A stretch of 64,000 nt of DNA, taken from assembly GCF_002208095.1 (NCBI RefSeq), contig NZ_CP017990.1, positions 3,348,001-3,412,000 on the forward strand. The letters are read 5' to 3'. This DNA comes from Enterobacter cloacae complex sp. ECNIH7 (lineage in GTDB: Bacteria; Pseudomonadota; Gammaproteobacteria; Enterobacterales; Enterobacteriaceae). Shown here piece by piece: positions 28,158 through 37,100 of the stretch. The notes under the pieces were generated by a model. That model was not told the DNA's origin. It worked only from the letters and a program-made list of their open reading frames with translations, and searched no databases. The translations under genes and the position numbers were made by a program. Numbering within the stretch: the stretch's first letter is position 1; each line of letters starts with the position of its first letter.

Positions 28158-29207
28158 TCAGACCACCGTTGCGCAGAGGGATGCATTTACCCGGCTCGGA
28201 ATAACCAGCGGGGAGGATTGCATCAGGATAAGACGCTGGGCTGGATCTTCTTTCACCCAGGATTTTGGTGCATAGGCCAGCGGACCGTAGTTGAAAGCCG
28301 GGTCCAGGATAACGCCAAATGCGCGGGTCCCCATCAGATCGGCCCCACTCATAATGACAGCGCCATCGGGGATCATAGGCTTCTCGACGTTGTCCAGCGG
28401 GTCAATAAACCAGTCGTTATATAACCAGAGGTCAAAGTTACCCCAACGCCCTTTATAAATTGCGCCCTTCATCGCCTGTGGGCCGGCGTTAATTTGGTTA
28501 CCAAACGGGCTCAGCGCCGGGAATGTAATGGCGTTATCCTTGATGGTGGTATCCAGTCGGAATGCACGCCATGACTTATTCGTAAAGACCAGATCCGTGG
28601 CGACAGAGCCGGACTCTTTCAGGAAAGTAGTCTGCCAGATTTCAATGTCATCTGATGGCTGGGTATTGGTAGCGCCAGCTGCAACGGTCAGTGGCCATTT
28701 ATCCGATCCGCTAAGAGTGATGGTCAGATCCGAAGCACGACCGAAATCCACCACCTTAGTTTCATAACCCTCCCCGGCGACGGTTACGGTCCCGGACACC
28801 AGCGCACTGGCCGCCATCCATTCCAGACGACGGTTGATCATGTCAATCTGGTCAGCCATTTCAAACTGAAGGTTCAGCATTTCGCGCTCGGCAGCGCTAT
28901 ATTCCCCGCCAATACGCTCACCAATCTGGCGACGGATAGGTTTGCGCAGGTCCGGCGCGCGCTTATCTTTGATGTATGCCGGTTTAAAGGTATTGGTCTG
29001 GTATTTACGGGATTCGACCAGCTTACCTTCCACCAGCGGGGAGACGAACGGCGCCATACGACGCAGTCCGACATCAACATCAATCGCCACTTCTTCAGTC
29101 TCGTAAGTCACGACATTCGGGAAGAAGCGATCGAGCAGCCAGTTCTGGCTGGTTTTCAGGTTAGGAACAACCTGCACCAGCACGCTGGTATCAAAAATAT
29201 TTTCCAT
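28158..29207 (-). CDS. major capsid protein (lambda gpE-like)
   Basis: This 349-residue capsid protein of the lambda gpE family (341 in lambda) starts MENIFDTSVLVQVVPNLKTS and has the family segments GEYSAAEREMLNLQFEMADQ and LWLYNDWFIDP. The start at 29207 matches the family; the 12 upstream codons lie in the intergenic gap. It forms the HK97-fold shell. Confidence 0.93.
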   Translation of the reverse strand: MENIFDTSVLVQVVPNLKTSQNWLLDRFFPNVVTYETEEVAIDVDVGLRRMAPFVSPLVEGKLVESRKYQTNTFKPAYIKDKRAPDLRKPIRRQIGERIGGEYSAAEREMLNLQFEMADQIDMINRRLEWMAASALVSGTVTVAGEGYETKVVDFGRASDLTITLSGSDKWPLTVAAGATNTQPSDDIEIWQTTFLKESGSVATDLVFTNKSWRAFRLDTTIKDNAITFPALSPFGNQINAGPQAMKGAIYKGRWGNFDLWLYNDWFIDPLDNVEKPMIPDGAVIMSGADLMGTRAFGVILDPAFNYGPLAYAPKSWVKEDPAQRLILMQSSPLVIPSRVNASLCATVV

Positions 29208-29304
29208 ATTCAGTCTCTTGATAGTGCCAGCCGTAGCTGGCAAAAATTTTAAACGAGCCAGCCCCTGCCGGTTAAAGCATTCGTCAGGAGAGCCGTGGGG
29301 GAAA

Positions 29305-29709
29305 TCAGGAAGTGGTTACAGGAGCCTGGTCACTGTCTTTCAGGAAGATAGCCAGCGGTCGGAGCGCTTTTTTCAGGTCAGCTGTCGTCCAGGAGTTATC
29401 AAAAATAATTCGGTGCTGGTTGAATTCCCCCATCAGATACAGGCCGCCGTTCTGATCGGAAGACGATGCATCAACATCATCAACCAGAATAGCAACGGGT
29501 ACCTGACTGCCATCTTCAGCCGTTTTCACACATTGCGTGTATTTCCCGCTGGCAGCCACCAGGCCCAGGACCGTACCACGCTTAAAGGCACCGCCCGTAA
29601 TGATCCCGGTGTCAGTCACCAGTTGGAGCGTGCCAGCGACAAGCTGATCCGGAATAAACAGCGCGCTCTTCATGCCAGGCGCAAACGCATTCTGACCAAA
29701 CTGATCCAT
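29305..29709 (-). CDS. head decoration protein (gpD-like)
   Basis: This 134-residue decoration protein of the lambda gpD family has LFIPDQLVAGTLQLVTDTG, FKRGTVLGLVAASGKY and VPVAILVDDVDA strands. It trimerises on the expanded capsid and stabilises it. It is slightly longer than lambda gpD (110) at both ends. Confidence 0.9.
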   Translation of the reverse strand: MDQFGQNAFAPGMKSALFIPDQLVAGTLQLVTDTGIITGGAFKRGTVLGLVAASGKYTQCVKTAEDGSQVPVAILVDDVDASSSDQNGGLYLMGEFNQHRIIFDNSWTTADLKKALRPLAIFLKDSDQAPVTTS

Positions 29710-30299
29710 TATTTCTCTCCTCTTGTGGAGTTGTAGAGGCCGGTCATTTTACTTACCAGCGCAGACTTTCCGGTCTCTTTCCGTCCACTATCCGGGTTAA
29801 GCCGAACCTGGTGGCTTTCCTGCATACGCTGATCGAGAGAGCGTTTGCGGGGTGGCTGCGCTGATGCTGCTGCCGGAGCCGAAGAGGCCAGGACGTTAAT
29901 TGCTGCTGCAGAACTCATCCCGGTATTGAACGCCAGTGACGCGGCCAGTGAAGGATTCGCAGCTGCATGCTTACTGCCGAAAATACGGGCGCAGCGCTTA
30001 CGCTCAGCAGCGCGTGCATTTTTTACCGCCTTACTCTCTTTGCGATCGTCGTCGCCGTCGTCTTCAGAATCATCATCTTCTGACGCATCCGGATCATCGC
30101 CGTCATCTTCAGCATCATCGTCGCGTTCGTCTTCTTCCGCGTCGTCGTCGCGCTCATCATCATCGGCATCATCTTCACGCTCGTCCTCTTCCGCGCGACG
30201 GGCTTTCGCTTTTTTGGCTTTTTTATCCTCTTCTTCCTCAGAAGCGGAAGGGCCAAGACCAATGAGGTGAGCAAAACTAAACGTTTTTTTCTTTGCCAT
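29709..30299 (-). CDS. scaffold-like protein with acidic repeats
   Basis: This 196-residue protein sits where lambda Nu3 lies, between protease and D. A lysine-rich start (MAKKKTFSFAHLIGLG) is followed by residues 25-95 made almost only of Glu, Asp, Arg and Ala, including repeated DEREDDADDDERDDDAEEDE-type units, and a basic C-terminus that could bind the capsid. Unlike lambda, it is a separate gene and not an in-frame internal start in the protease. The repeat DNA (about 30025-30210) is a GAC/GAG-rich microsatellite. Confidence 0.8.
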   Translation of the reverse strand: MAKKKTFSFAHLIGLGPSASEEEEDKKAKKAKARRAEEDEREDDADDDERDDDAEEDERDDDAEDDGDDPDASEDDDSEDDGDDDRKESKAVKNARAAERKRCARIFGSKHAAANPSLAASLAFNTGMSSAAAINVLASSAPAAASAQPPRKRSLDQRMQESHQVRLNPDSGRKETGKSALVSKMTGLYNSTRGEK

Positions 30300-30300
30300 T

Positions 30301-31167
30301 TCAGGCTCCTGTTTTTTCAAGTAAGTTTTTGAACGCAGCGTCAGGAGGACACACCTCATCAGCCAGTCCAATTTCAACGCCATCAGCAGCCATAAAACAG
30401 GCGGCCTGGGTACTTTTTATAACCTTTGCGCTAATCCCCCGGTTTCTGGCAACGGTGTTCACAAACAATTCGCCCATGGTGTTAATGTCCTGCTGGATGG
30501 CGGCCAGCGCTTCATCTGACAACTCTCTCAGCGGCGAACCTTCAGCCTTGCGGGATCCATAGGTGATGATCGTAACTTTAAGACCGTCATCTTTAATCCG
30601 CTGCGTCCAGTCAAGGTGCATGGTGATCACACCCACAGAACCCACTCCGCCGGTGCGCGGAACAGAAATCCGGTCCGCTGCACTGGCAATGGCATACGCA
30701 GCGGAATAGGCGCTTTCCGTCAGAATGGCATGGATAGGCTTTTTCCCCCGGGAGCCGTAAATGACATCAACCAGATCGAAGCATCCAGCGACTTCGCCGC
30801 CGGGTGAGTCGATATCCAGGCAAATGCCCGAAATGTCGGGATCTTCCATCGCAGTAAGAAACGCCTGACGAATGCCGTCATACCCTGTCATTCCACTGTA
30901 CGGACGCAGACTGCCCAGTTTTTGCACCAGCGTTCCGCATATCGGGATGACGGCGACACCAAGCACATTGTCATAACCCGGATCACTACGGGATTCACGT
31001 CCCCGGTTATCGTCATATCCGTACCAGTCATCCTCCATGGCAAGAGAAGATTCGATTTTACTGATACCAAATCGGTCCATTACGGATGCCATGATGACTT
31101 CGGCTTTACTCGGGTGCAGCGCCAGCGGGGTGTTAAATAATCGCTGGGCCAGATGGGGTAGATTCAC
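30301..31167 (-). CDS. S49-family head maturation protease (gpC-like)
   Basis: This 288-residue serine protease has the SppA/S49 signatures DIDSPGGEVAG and TESAYSAAYAIASAADRI (nucleophile serine) and a conserved lysine near GSRKAEGSPLREL. It should cleave scaffold and portal in the prohead, as lambda gpC does. Its start overlaps the portal stop (ATGA). Confidence 0.92.
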   Translation of the reverse strand: MNLPHLAQRLFNTPLALHPSKAEVIMASVMDRFGISKIESSLAMEDDWYGYDDNRGRESRSDPGYDNVLGVAVIPICGTLVQKLGSLRPYSGMTGYDGIRQAFLTAMEDPDISGICLDIDSPGGEVAGCFDLVDVIYGSRGKKPIHAILTESAYSAAYAIASAADRISVPRTGGVGSVGVITMHLDWTQRIKDDGLKVTIITYGSRKAEGSPLRELSDEALAAIQQDINTMGELFVNTVARNRGISAKVIKSTQAACFMAADGVEIGLADEVCPPDAAFKNLLEKTGA

Positions 31168-32801
31168 TTTTCCTCCGGATCGGTAATGGTCTGGCTCGCA
31201 AACTGGTCAGCCTGTGCCCAGCTCGGAAGCGGTAATCCACGTTTAAGACATGACTCAATTTCTCTCTGGCGCTGATCAAGCACTTCTTCCCAGTCTTCAC
31301 CGACGTTTTCACCCACCTCAATCTCGAGGGTGGAAAGTCCGGCATCCAGACCAAGAATGGCGCCTTTTTTCTCTGCAACCGGATCCACCCAGCCGCGCCC
31401 TGGCCCCATCCAGCGCGCGCGGGAATACGCGGCTCTGGCGTCAACAAAATCAGGTGCGCCTGCGGGCAGGGGTAAATCCTCATTGTCGTGAACTTCTTCA
31501 ACAAAGGCGGTGAGAATGGGCTGAGCGAAGCCGGTAGAAAAATCGTCCCGGCGGCGAGTCAGTGTTTTCCATGCCTCCAGCAACGAGGAGCGTGCAGAAC
31601 TGTAGTTAACGTCAGACCAGTCCTGGGTGACCTGCTGTGGGGACAACCCTGTTCCTGAAGAAAAATTACGGAGAACAGCAGATTCGAAGACTTCAAAATT
31701 GCTGTAGGGCCGCGCCGCGTTAACCGTCGTGATTTTCTCACCAGGATAAAGAATGGGCATTCGGGCACCATTCTGAAGTGTCAGACGCCGATCGTTATGG
31801 AACTCAACACGCCCGTCCTGATAAGTGCCTAACTCCGACTCGTCATAGGTCTCGCCCAGGGCAGACTGAACCATCGCAGGGTCATAGGGTGACTCAATGT
31901 AAGCGGCGAATATGGCATTAAGAATTGCTGCCTCAAGCTCACTCTGGTCATACTTCACCAGCATTTTCAGACGCTGAATAACCGGAGTCAGGATGCCGTT
32001 ACCGCGGTGCTGCGCGCCACGCTCATGATCAAAATCGTGAACCACATGCGGGCGGCCCCAGTCAGTTTCACGCGGGATACGCTGCCACGTCATGGTTTTA
32101 GCCCCGCTCCACCAGTCACCGATATGGGCCTCCCTGATGTGGTAAGCAACCGGTGCACCGTCCGCATCAATTTCAACGCCACCACGGACATTTGGCATAT
32201 CGAAATTCTGCTGAGGATTACTGAGGCGGTCAGGATCGACAATCTGTACCGTGGTGGCGTAACGCCCTCTTCCGGGACCAAGCCTGTCAGTTCTGTACTG
32301 GAGAATGGCCAGAGCATCCCCGTCAATAAGCTTGTGACGAAATCCCAGGCGTAACATCTGCGACACGGTGAGTTTTCGTTCAACATCACAATACCGGCCA
32401 GGATCGTTACTCCAGGTCCGCCAGTGCCCGTCCAGTGCTTTTCCGTACTCTTCCGCCCAGGACGCATCAAACGCCTTGTTTCCGGTGATCATTCTGAGAA
32501 CACGGTAATCGGGTTTCATGATGGGGCGGAAGTTGGCACCAACCGCATTATCCAGCAGACGTGTGACCGCACCGTTTGCCCAGCCGTCATTACGGACCAG
32601 ATCGCGTGCGCGGGACACGATGCGATCCCGGTAAATGTTAATTTCATTGTCCGGGGACCACAGCGCGGGTTGCCAGTTCGCCAGTTGATCGCTGAAAGAG
32701 TCAGCTGCGTCATAAGGTACGCGGCTCCCCCCCACCAGCATAGAGGGACGCTGCTGTCGCAACGGCTGCCCATCAGAGCCCAGTATCTGTACTTTATTCA
32801 T
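31164..32801 (-). CDS. portal protein (gpB-like)
   Basis: This 545-residue lambda-family portal (lambda B is 533) includes DRIVSRARDLVRNDGWANGA, DPDRLSNPQQNFDM and the SYSARSSLLEAWKTLTRRR-type helix region. It forms the dodecameric ring for DNA entry. The start follows gpW with a one-base overlap. Confidence 0.93.
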   Translation of the reverse strand: MNKVQILGSDGQPLRQQRPSMLVGGSRVPYDAADSFSDQLANWQPALWSPDNEINIYRDRIVSRARDLVRNDGWANGAVTRLLDNAVGANFRPIMKPDYRVLRMITGNKAFDASWAEEYGKALDGHWRTWSNDPGRYCDVERKLTVSQMLRLGFRHKLIDGDALAILQYRTDRLGPGRGRYATTVQIVDPDRLSNPQQNFDMPNVRGGVEIDADGAPVAYHIREAHIGDWWSGAKTMTWQRIPRETDWGRPHVVHDFDHERGAQHRGNGILTPVIQRLKMLVKYDQSELEAAILNAIFAAYIESPYDPAMVQSALGETYDESELGTYQDGRVEFHNDRRLTLQNGARMPILYPGEKITTVNAARPYSNFEVFESAVLRNFSSGTGLSPQQVTQDWSDVNYSSARSSLLEAWKTLTRRRDDFSTGFAQPILTAFVEEVHDNEDLPLPAGAPDFVDARAAYSRARWMGPGRGWVDPVAEKKGAILGLDAGLSTLEIEVGENVGEDWEEVLDQRQREIESCLKRGLPLPSWAQADQFASQTITDPEEK

Positions 32802-33064
32802 CAGAATCTAAACCTCGCTGGTTTCCGGGGACGAGAGATAATCCCCAGTTGCGCCTGCAGAAGTTGAATCAGGGCCAGCAGATCAGCCAGGGTGCTTTGC
32901 TGATAGGACACTGATCGCGTCCCGTCTCCCTGCGTATAGGAAAACGAAACACCGTGGCTCCCGGTTGCTAAATCAATGTACGCCTGCTGAGCTTTCGCAA
33001 GCGCATCCCTGAGCTGATCGTCAGTCATTGCGCCGGCAAGCAGGCTGGTGTTCCGGTTGAACAT
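32801..33064 (-). CDS. head-tail joining protein (gpW-like)
   Basis: This 87-residue gpW (lambda W is 68) has the core MTDDQLRDALAKAQQAYIDL and VSYQQSTLADLLALIQLLQA. It plugs the filled head before tail joining. The additional N-terminal residues relative to lambda may reflect a later true start at the MTDD methionine, but the upstream start has better spacing from terL. Confidence 0.88.
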   Translation of the reverse strand: MFNRNTSLLAGAMTDDQLRDALAKAQQAYIDLATGSHGVSFSYTQGDGTRSVSYQQSTLADLLALIQLLQAQLGIISRPRKPARFRF

Positions 33065-33072
33065 GATTTTCC

Positions 33073-35196
33073 TTATTTCGGCAGGAGTTGCGATATTCGC
33101 TTACGTTTGACCGGCGCTGGTTCTTCAATAACCGCACCCGGCAGCTCGTAATTGATTTTTTCTTCCTGTCCAACTGGCGCTGGCAGGAACTTATCCGGAT
33201 CGGCTTCGAGGTTGGCGGCCCGGACGTTGAGTTTTAACCCCATATGTTTGAGACCGCACAGCGCGGCATAGCTGTAAACGAGGCAGTCAAGCGCTTCGTT
33301 AGCTCGTCCTGGTATTGCTTCCCAGATACTGTACCGCTGCCCGGAAATGACTTTGTAAACCAGTCGCTCCGCCAGCAGCTGATTGAAGTACCCGAGATCG
33401 CGATCGTCAGGAAAATGCATATAACCCGCAGCGGCGGCGCCAGGTTTGGGTGGCTCAAGATGCAGGCGACCGCGTATCACGTCTTTCGCTGAGTTAACCC
33501 CCAGAATGACAGGGCGGAAACTGGCTTTGCTTTTCGATGATGGTCGTTTGGTCGGCCAGACAGGATTGCGTTTGCCTCCCTGTGCAGACTCCCCCTTAAT
33601 TGCCCAGACACGACGGCCAAGACGCTCTTTGGCGAATTCGTATACCTTCTGCGTATGGTGGCCGCCGGAGTCCATGCACGTTGCCATGATATTCAGGCCG
33701 CGCCCGTCACCACGTCGCCAGATCTGTTTCAGGTATGCATCCAGTCGCTTCCAGGGTTCTTCCGTCTCAAGGTCACCATAAATAACGTCATGCGCGACCG
33801 ACCACGATTCTTCATCCCTACCCCAGCCGGTGATCGTGATTTCGAAGCGATCGTCCTGGGTATCAACGCCAGCTGTTAACAATGCCACGCCGTCCGGAAC
33901 GACGGCCGGAAATATTTCCCGGCGCGCCAGCAGAACATCAACAGGGAGCTGTTTCCCATGGTTAGGTCGGTGCGGAAGCCCCATCTGGGTATTCCACCAC
34001 GCCTGTTCCTTATCCGGATCGCCCTTCGCATCGATATATTTTTTCGCAATATCCGACGGCTTATCTTTTTGCCAGGGGCTGAAAAGCTTGGATGCCTGGT
34101 ACCCGGCGTGGTGGTTATCGACCGCCTCCTTTCCACAGGAGGGGCAGATTGCCCGGTATACCGCATGCCGCTCCGACTCTGACCATTGCCAGACCTTTTC
34201 AACGCTGCCCTCGTCTGCCGCCCGCCAGGCAAGGTCATAATCCATCAGCGGTGAATGTCGCTCCCCGCAGCACTCAAATGGGCGCGTCTGATGCCATCGG
34301 ATAGTGTGCAGAGCTCTGAGGCGCTGTCCTTCGGACCAGCCACTACCACAGCATTCGCAATAGAGCATCGCCGATTTAGTCAGGTGTTTATCCCCCTCTT
34401 TCGGCCACTGAACGTGTTTGAAAAAGTCGGGGAACTGGCGGTGGCCACAGTGCGGGCAAGCCACAGATGCCCGGCGCTGATCGGAGTCGGCGTAGCTGTC
34501 AGCAATGCGGCTCTCATCCTCCACCGTCGGCGAACAGGCGCGCACAGACAGCCAGGTCAGGCCAAATGTCGCTGTACGCTCTTCGGCCAGCGCAATTGGA
34601 TCGCCTTCGCGGGTTATCGGGTACTTGTCCACTTCATCCGCCAGCAGGACACGAATCGGACGACGCGCAAGGTTATCAGGGCTACCAGCACCCGCCAGCG
34701 CCAGAAATCCGCCAGTGAATGCCTTGTAAAGAATGGTTTCTTTCGAGCTTTTCTGTTTCGAATCACCGATGATTTTACGCAGTACCGGCGTCACCCTTAC
34801 CAGCGGGCTAATACGCTCTTTCGAAAACTGTTCAGCGGCTTCTTCTTTCGGCTGCAGCAGCAGTATCGGACAAGGATCGAGGTGGGCAAAATAGCCAAAA
34901 AGGTTTTCCAGCAGTGCTGTCTTCATCAACTGGGTACAGCACATTACAGTGATGATATGAACCCCGGACTCCGTCGCGGCAAGCATCGGTCCGCGGGCAA
35001 TTTCTACCGTCGATGTTTCCCAGTTTCCCGAAGTGCTCCCAGCCTCTTTTGCCAGCTTACGATAGTCATCTGCCCACTGCGGCACACTGATACGCGGCGG
35101 GGGTGTCCAGCCTTTGCGGACGCTTAATTCAAGACGCTCAATCTTCTGCCGGGTTAAACTCTGGCTCTCCGAGGACTGAGATGTGTTTGTGGACAT
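33073..35196 (-). CDS. terminase large subunit (gpA family)
   Basis: This 707-residue packaging ATPase/nuclease of the lambda gpA family has an N-terminal ATPase with LADEVDKYP as Walker B. A cysteine-rich insert (CPHCGHRQFPDF, CECCGSGWS, CPSCGKEA) probably binds zinc. The nuclease domain begins around AGVDTQDDRFEITITGW. The family implies cos-type rather than headful packaging. The ATG at 35196 is preferred over the TTG two codons upstream. The gene overlaps terS by 59 bp. Confidence 0.94.
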   Translation of the reverse strand: MSTNTSQSSESQSLTRQKIERLELSVRKGWTPPPRISVPQWADDYRKLAKEAGSTSGNWETSTVEIARGPMLAATESGVHIITVMCCTQLMKTALLENLFGYFAHLDPCPILLLQPKEEAAEQFSKERISPLVRVTPVLRKIIGDSKQKSSKETILYKAFTGGFLALAGAGSPDNLARRPIRVLLADEVDKYPITREGDPIALAEERTATFGLTWLSVRACSPTVEDESRIADSYADSDQRRASVACPHCGHRQFPDFFKHVQWPKEGDKHLTKSAMLYCECCGSGWSEGQRLRALHTIRWHQTRPFECCGERHSPLMDYDLAWRAADEGSVEKVWQWSESERHAVYRAICPSCGKEAVDNHHAGYQASKLFSPWQKDKPSDIAKKYIDAKGDPDKEQAWWNTQMGLPHRPNHGKQLPVDVLLARREIFPAVVPDGVALLTAGVDTQDDRFEITITGWGRDEESWSVAHDVIYGDLETEEPWKRLDAYLKQIWRRGDGRGLNIMATCMDSGGHHTQKVYEFAKERLGRRVWAIKGESAQGGKRNPVWPTKRPSSKSKASFRPVILGVNSAKDVIRGRLHLEPPKPGAAAAGYMHFPDDRDLGYFNQLLAERLVYKVISGQRYSIWEAIPGRANEALDCLVYSYAALCGLKHMGLKLNVRAANLEADPDKFLPAPVGQEEKINYELPGAVIEEPAPVKRKRISQLLPK

Positions 35197-35707
35197 GTTC
35201 AATCAGCACCTCTGTCATCCTGTCCGCCGGTACATCCAGATCAGCAGCCATTAGCGGCGCCACCCTGGACGGCCAGTTAAGCCAGGCATCACGCTGTTGG
35301 CGAAAGGCGTTGAATAAAACCTCCTCGGCTGCTGTCAGCTCAATAAGCTGGCCGCTGTCTTTTTCATACTGCAGCTTTGCCTGCAGGGCCATGTAATTCT
35401 CGCGGATACGTCCCGCTTCCTCTCTCGAAAGATCTGCCCCTTCAGTGAGCATTATCTGGCGGACAGTTTTATTGATTTCATCACCGTCATCATCGTTATC
35501 GCTAACGACGGGAGTTTTCTTTTTCTTCGCGTTCGAGGCGCGCGGGTCTTTGCCATCGCGGTTTTTCTTCAATGCCGCATCGCTGGCCTCTACGTCAATC
35601 AGGTCTCCGTCCATCACAATGAAGCGCCCAGCTTTAATCCACCGGCCAATTGTTTTGCGATCCACACCTGAATGTTGTGCGTACTGACTCTGGTTCATCG
35701 TTGTCAT
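35138..35707 (-). CDS. terminase small subunit (DUF1441/Nu1-like)
   Basis: This 189-residue protein has an N-terminal winged helix like lambda Nu1 (MNQSQYAQHSGVDRKTIGRW) and a lysine/aspartate-rich linker (KKKKTPVVSDNDDDGDE). The C-terminal helix presumably contacts TerL. It should bind the cos site just upstream. The start may be at 35707 or the methionine three codons later. Confidence 0.88.
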   Translation of the reverse strand: MTTMNQSQYAQHSGVDRKTIGRWIKAGRFIVMDGDLIDVEASDAALKKNRDGKDPRASNAKKKKTPVVSDNDDDGDEINKTVRQIMLTEGADLSREEAGRIRENYMALQAKLQYEKDSGQLIELTAAEEVLFNAFRQQRDAWLNWPSRVAPLMAADLDVPADRMTEVLIEHVHKHISVLGEPEFNPAED

Positions 35708-35854
35708 GGGACATCACCTGGGACATTTTCTGGGGTGGGACATTCGCCTGGGACATTTTTGCGATGTCCCACCAGAATGTCCCACTGGAATAAACTGGAA
35801 TAGCCAGAGCTGGCACGGTGTCCGTAATGATCGCCAGAGGTGGGACATGGGACA
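35708..35854. repeat. GGGACAT repeat cluster at the terminase end (candidate cos/packaging site)
   Basis: The heptamer GGGACAT occurs exactly at 35708, 35720, 35737, 35750 and 35842, its complement ATGTCCC at 35764 and 35777, and a near copy GGGACA-C at 35849. Four of them run in one direction with 12-17 bp spacing. The cluster is immediately upstream of terS, where lambda-type phages hold cosN and TerS-binding R sites. The remainder of 35855-35945 is GC-rich without a gene I can support. Confidence 0.6.
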
Positions 35855-35945
35855 CAAATCTGAAAGTTGTAGCTAGGAAAACACCGCGGCGCGCAATGCC
35901 CGTGCCTTACAAAAGGCTCAGGAAGGACCCAAAACCCCTGGGGGG

Positions 35946-36587
35946 CTATCTGGCCGAGCTAATCGCCTCAGCAATCGCCTGGTGCAGCGCTGAGGGTAAT
36001 AATGCGTTGGCCATGGTGTTTGCTCTGTCCATATAGCCGAGCGTTGGTTTAACCGGAAGAGCGTCACCAAACCGAATGAGCAATTTTGGTGCAGGTTGCT
36101 TAATCTTATCCCTGCGCGTGCCGTTCGGAGAACGCTTTGCCCGCTTCTTCGCTTTTTTGGTTTTGGGCTTTTTTCGCTGCCACACGGCATTCACGCCGCC
36201 AACGTCACCAATAAATACGTTTGGCTTTGCTTTAAGCTGAGAGAGCTTATTACGCGGTAGATTGCCGTATTTATTGAGCTTTATGTCTTTCGGGTTAAGC
36301 AAAGCACTACCATTAAGCTTGTGCTCTCCGCCGAACTCGAAGGGTTCAAGGTAACCAGCAGCAGTATCACGAACAAACACCTTCGCACGAAGGCTGTTTT
36401 TCCTGGCACCAACTGACCCAACCGATTTAACTGTAAAAGGTGTTGGATTATCCAGATTCCGCTCAAATGCTGTTTTTTGGGCCGCTTCTATCTGGCGAAC
36501 CACTTTAGTCATAGCCTGGGCAGTCGCAAACGGTATTTGCTTCTGCAGCTGTCTTAACTGACTGGAAAGGTCCTTAAGCGTTGCCAT
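35946..36587 (-). CDS. phage protein resembling minor tail protein Z
   Basis: This 213-residue basic protein (MATLKDLSSQLRQLQKQIPF) carries AQKTAFERNLDNPTPFTVKS, as in gpZ-like tail terminators, and a very lysine-rich central segment (KKPKTKKAKKRAKRSPNG). It is placed outside the tail operon, upstream of terS, which is unusual for gpZ. Function is therefore uncertain. The ATG at 36587 follows AGGTGG; the GTG four codons upstream is an alternative. Confidence 0.6.
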   Translation of the reverse strand: MATLKDLSSQLRQLQKQIPFATAQAMTKVVRQIEAAQKTAFERNLDNPTPFTVKSVGSVGARKNSLRAKVFVRDTAAGYLEPFEFGGEHKLNGSALLNPKDIKLNKYGNLPRNKLSQLKAKPNVFIGDVGGVNAVWQRKKPKTKKAKKRAKRSPNGTRRDKIKQPAPKLLIRFGDALPVKPTLGYMDRANTMANALLPSALHQAIAEAISSAR

Positions 36588-36642
36588 ATCATTGACCACC
36601 TAGTTACAGTAATTAAGATCAGTTTGCTCATAAAGTTGACAA

Positions 36643-36665
36643 TAAAAAACCGCCCGTAGGCGGTT
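36643..36665 (-). terminator. terminator at the end of the DUF2513 gene
   Basis: Stem ACCGCC/GGCGGT with a CGTA loop, then T6 on the minus strand, overlapping the last codon of the DUF2513 gene. It lies between the lysis block and the packaging genes. Confidence 0.8.
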
Positions 36666-37068
36666 AGTCGAACATTTTATCAAGTTGCTTAGCTAGAGCT
36701 CGGTTAAACAGCTCCTTCGAAACTGTCATCAGCGTGCCCATACTGGCATCTTTGAATCCGGTTTTTAATGTTGCCCAAACCTCTTTGTTACGGAGAGCAT
36801 CCAAGAAGTCATGCCCCATCGCGGTCAATCGCAAGGGCATTACAGCCCAGTGAGTCATTCCGTCTAAAGACTGAATAGCACCAAAGCCGGGCTCTCCATC
36901 ACTCCTGATAATCAGCCCTCTATCCTCAAGCAAACGCATATGAAACACAAATGTGTCAGTTTCACAATTGAACCCTAAATCATTTAATCGAATAATATCG
37001 GTATCAGGTGAATCCGATGCCTCGAAAGCCTCGAGCAAACCTTTAAGGTATTCTTGATCTATTTGCAT
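36664..37068 (-). CDS. DUF2513 protein
   Basis: This 134-residue protein (MQIDQEYLKGLLEAFEASDS) has the DUF2513 pattern: an FVFHMRLLEDRGLIIRSDG winged-helix-like core and the LTAMGHDFLDALRN helix. Proteins of this type occur widely in bacteria and prophages; function unknown. It has its own strong ribosome site (GGAGGGG) and terminator, and so may be an accessory gene expressed independently of late genes. Confidence 0.75.
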   Translation of the reverse strand: MQIDQEYLKGLLEAFEASDSPDTDIIRLNDLGFNCETDTFVFHMRLLEDRGLIIRSDGEPGFGAIQSLDGMTHWAVMPLRLTAMGHDFLDALRNKEVWATLKTGFKDASMGTLMTVSKELFNRALAKQLDKMFD

Positions 37069-37100
37069 AACCCCTCCGTATGTAAAAGGTTAATTTAACA

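Noticed and set aside
34255..35127. Antisense frame of 290 codons over terL
   Set aside because: Opposite strand of a well-supported terminase gene, no family character.
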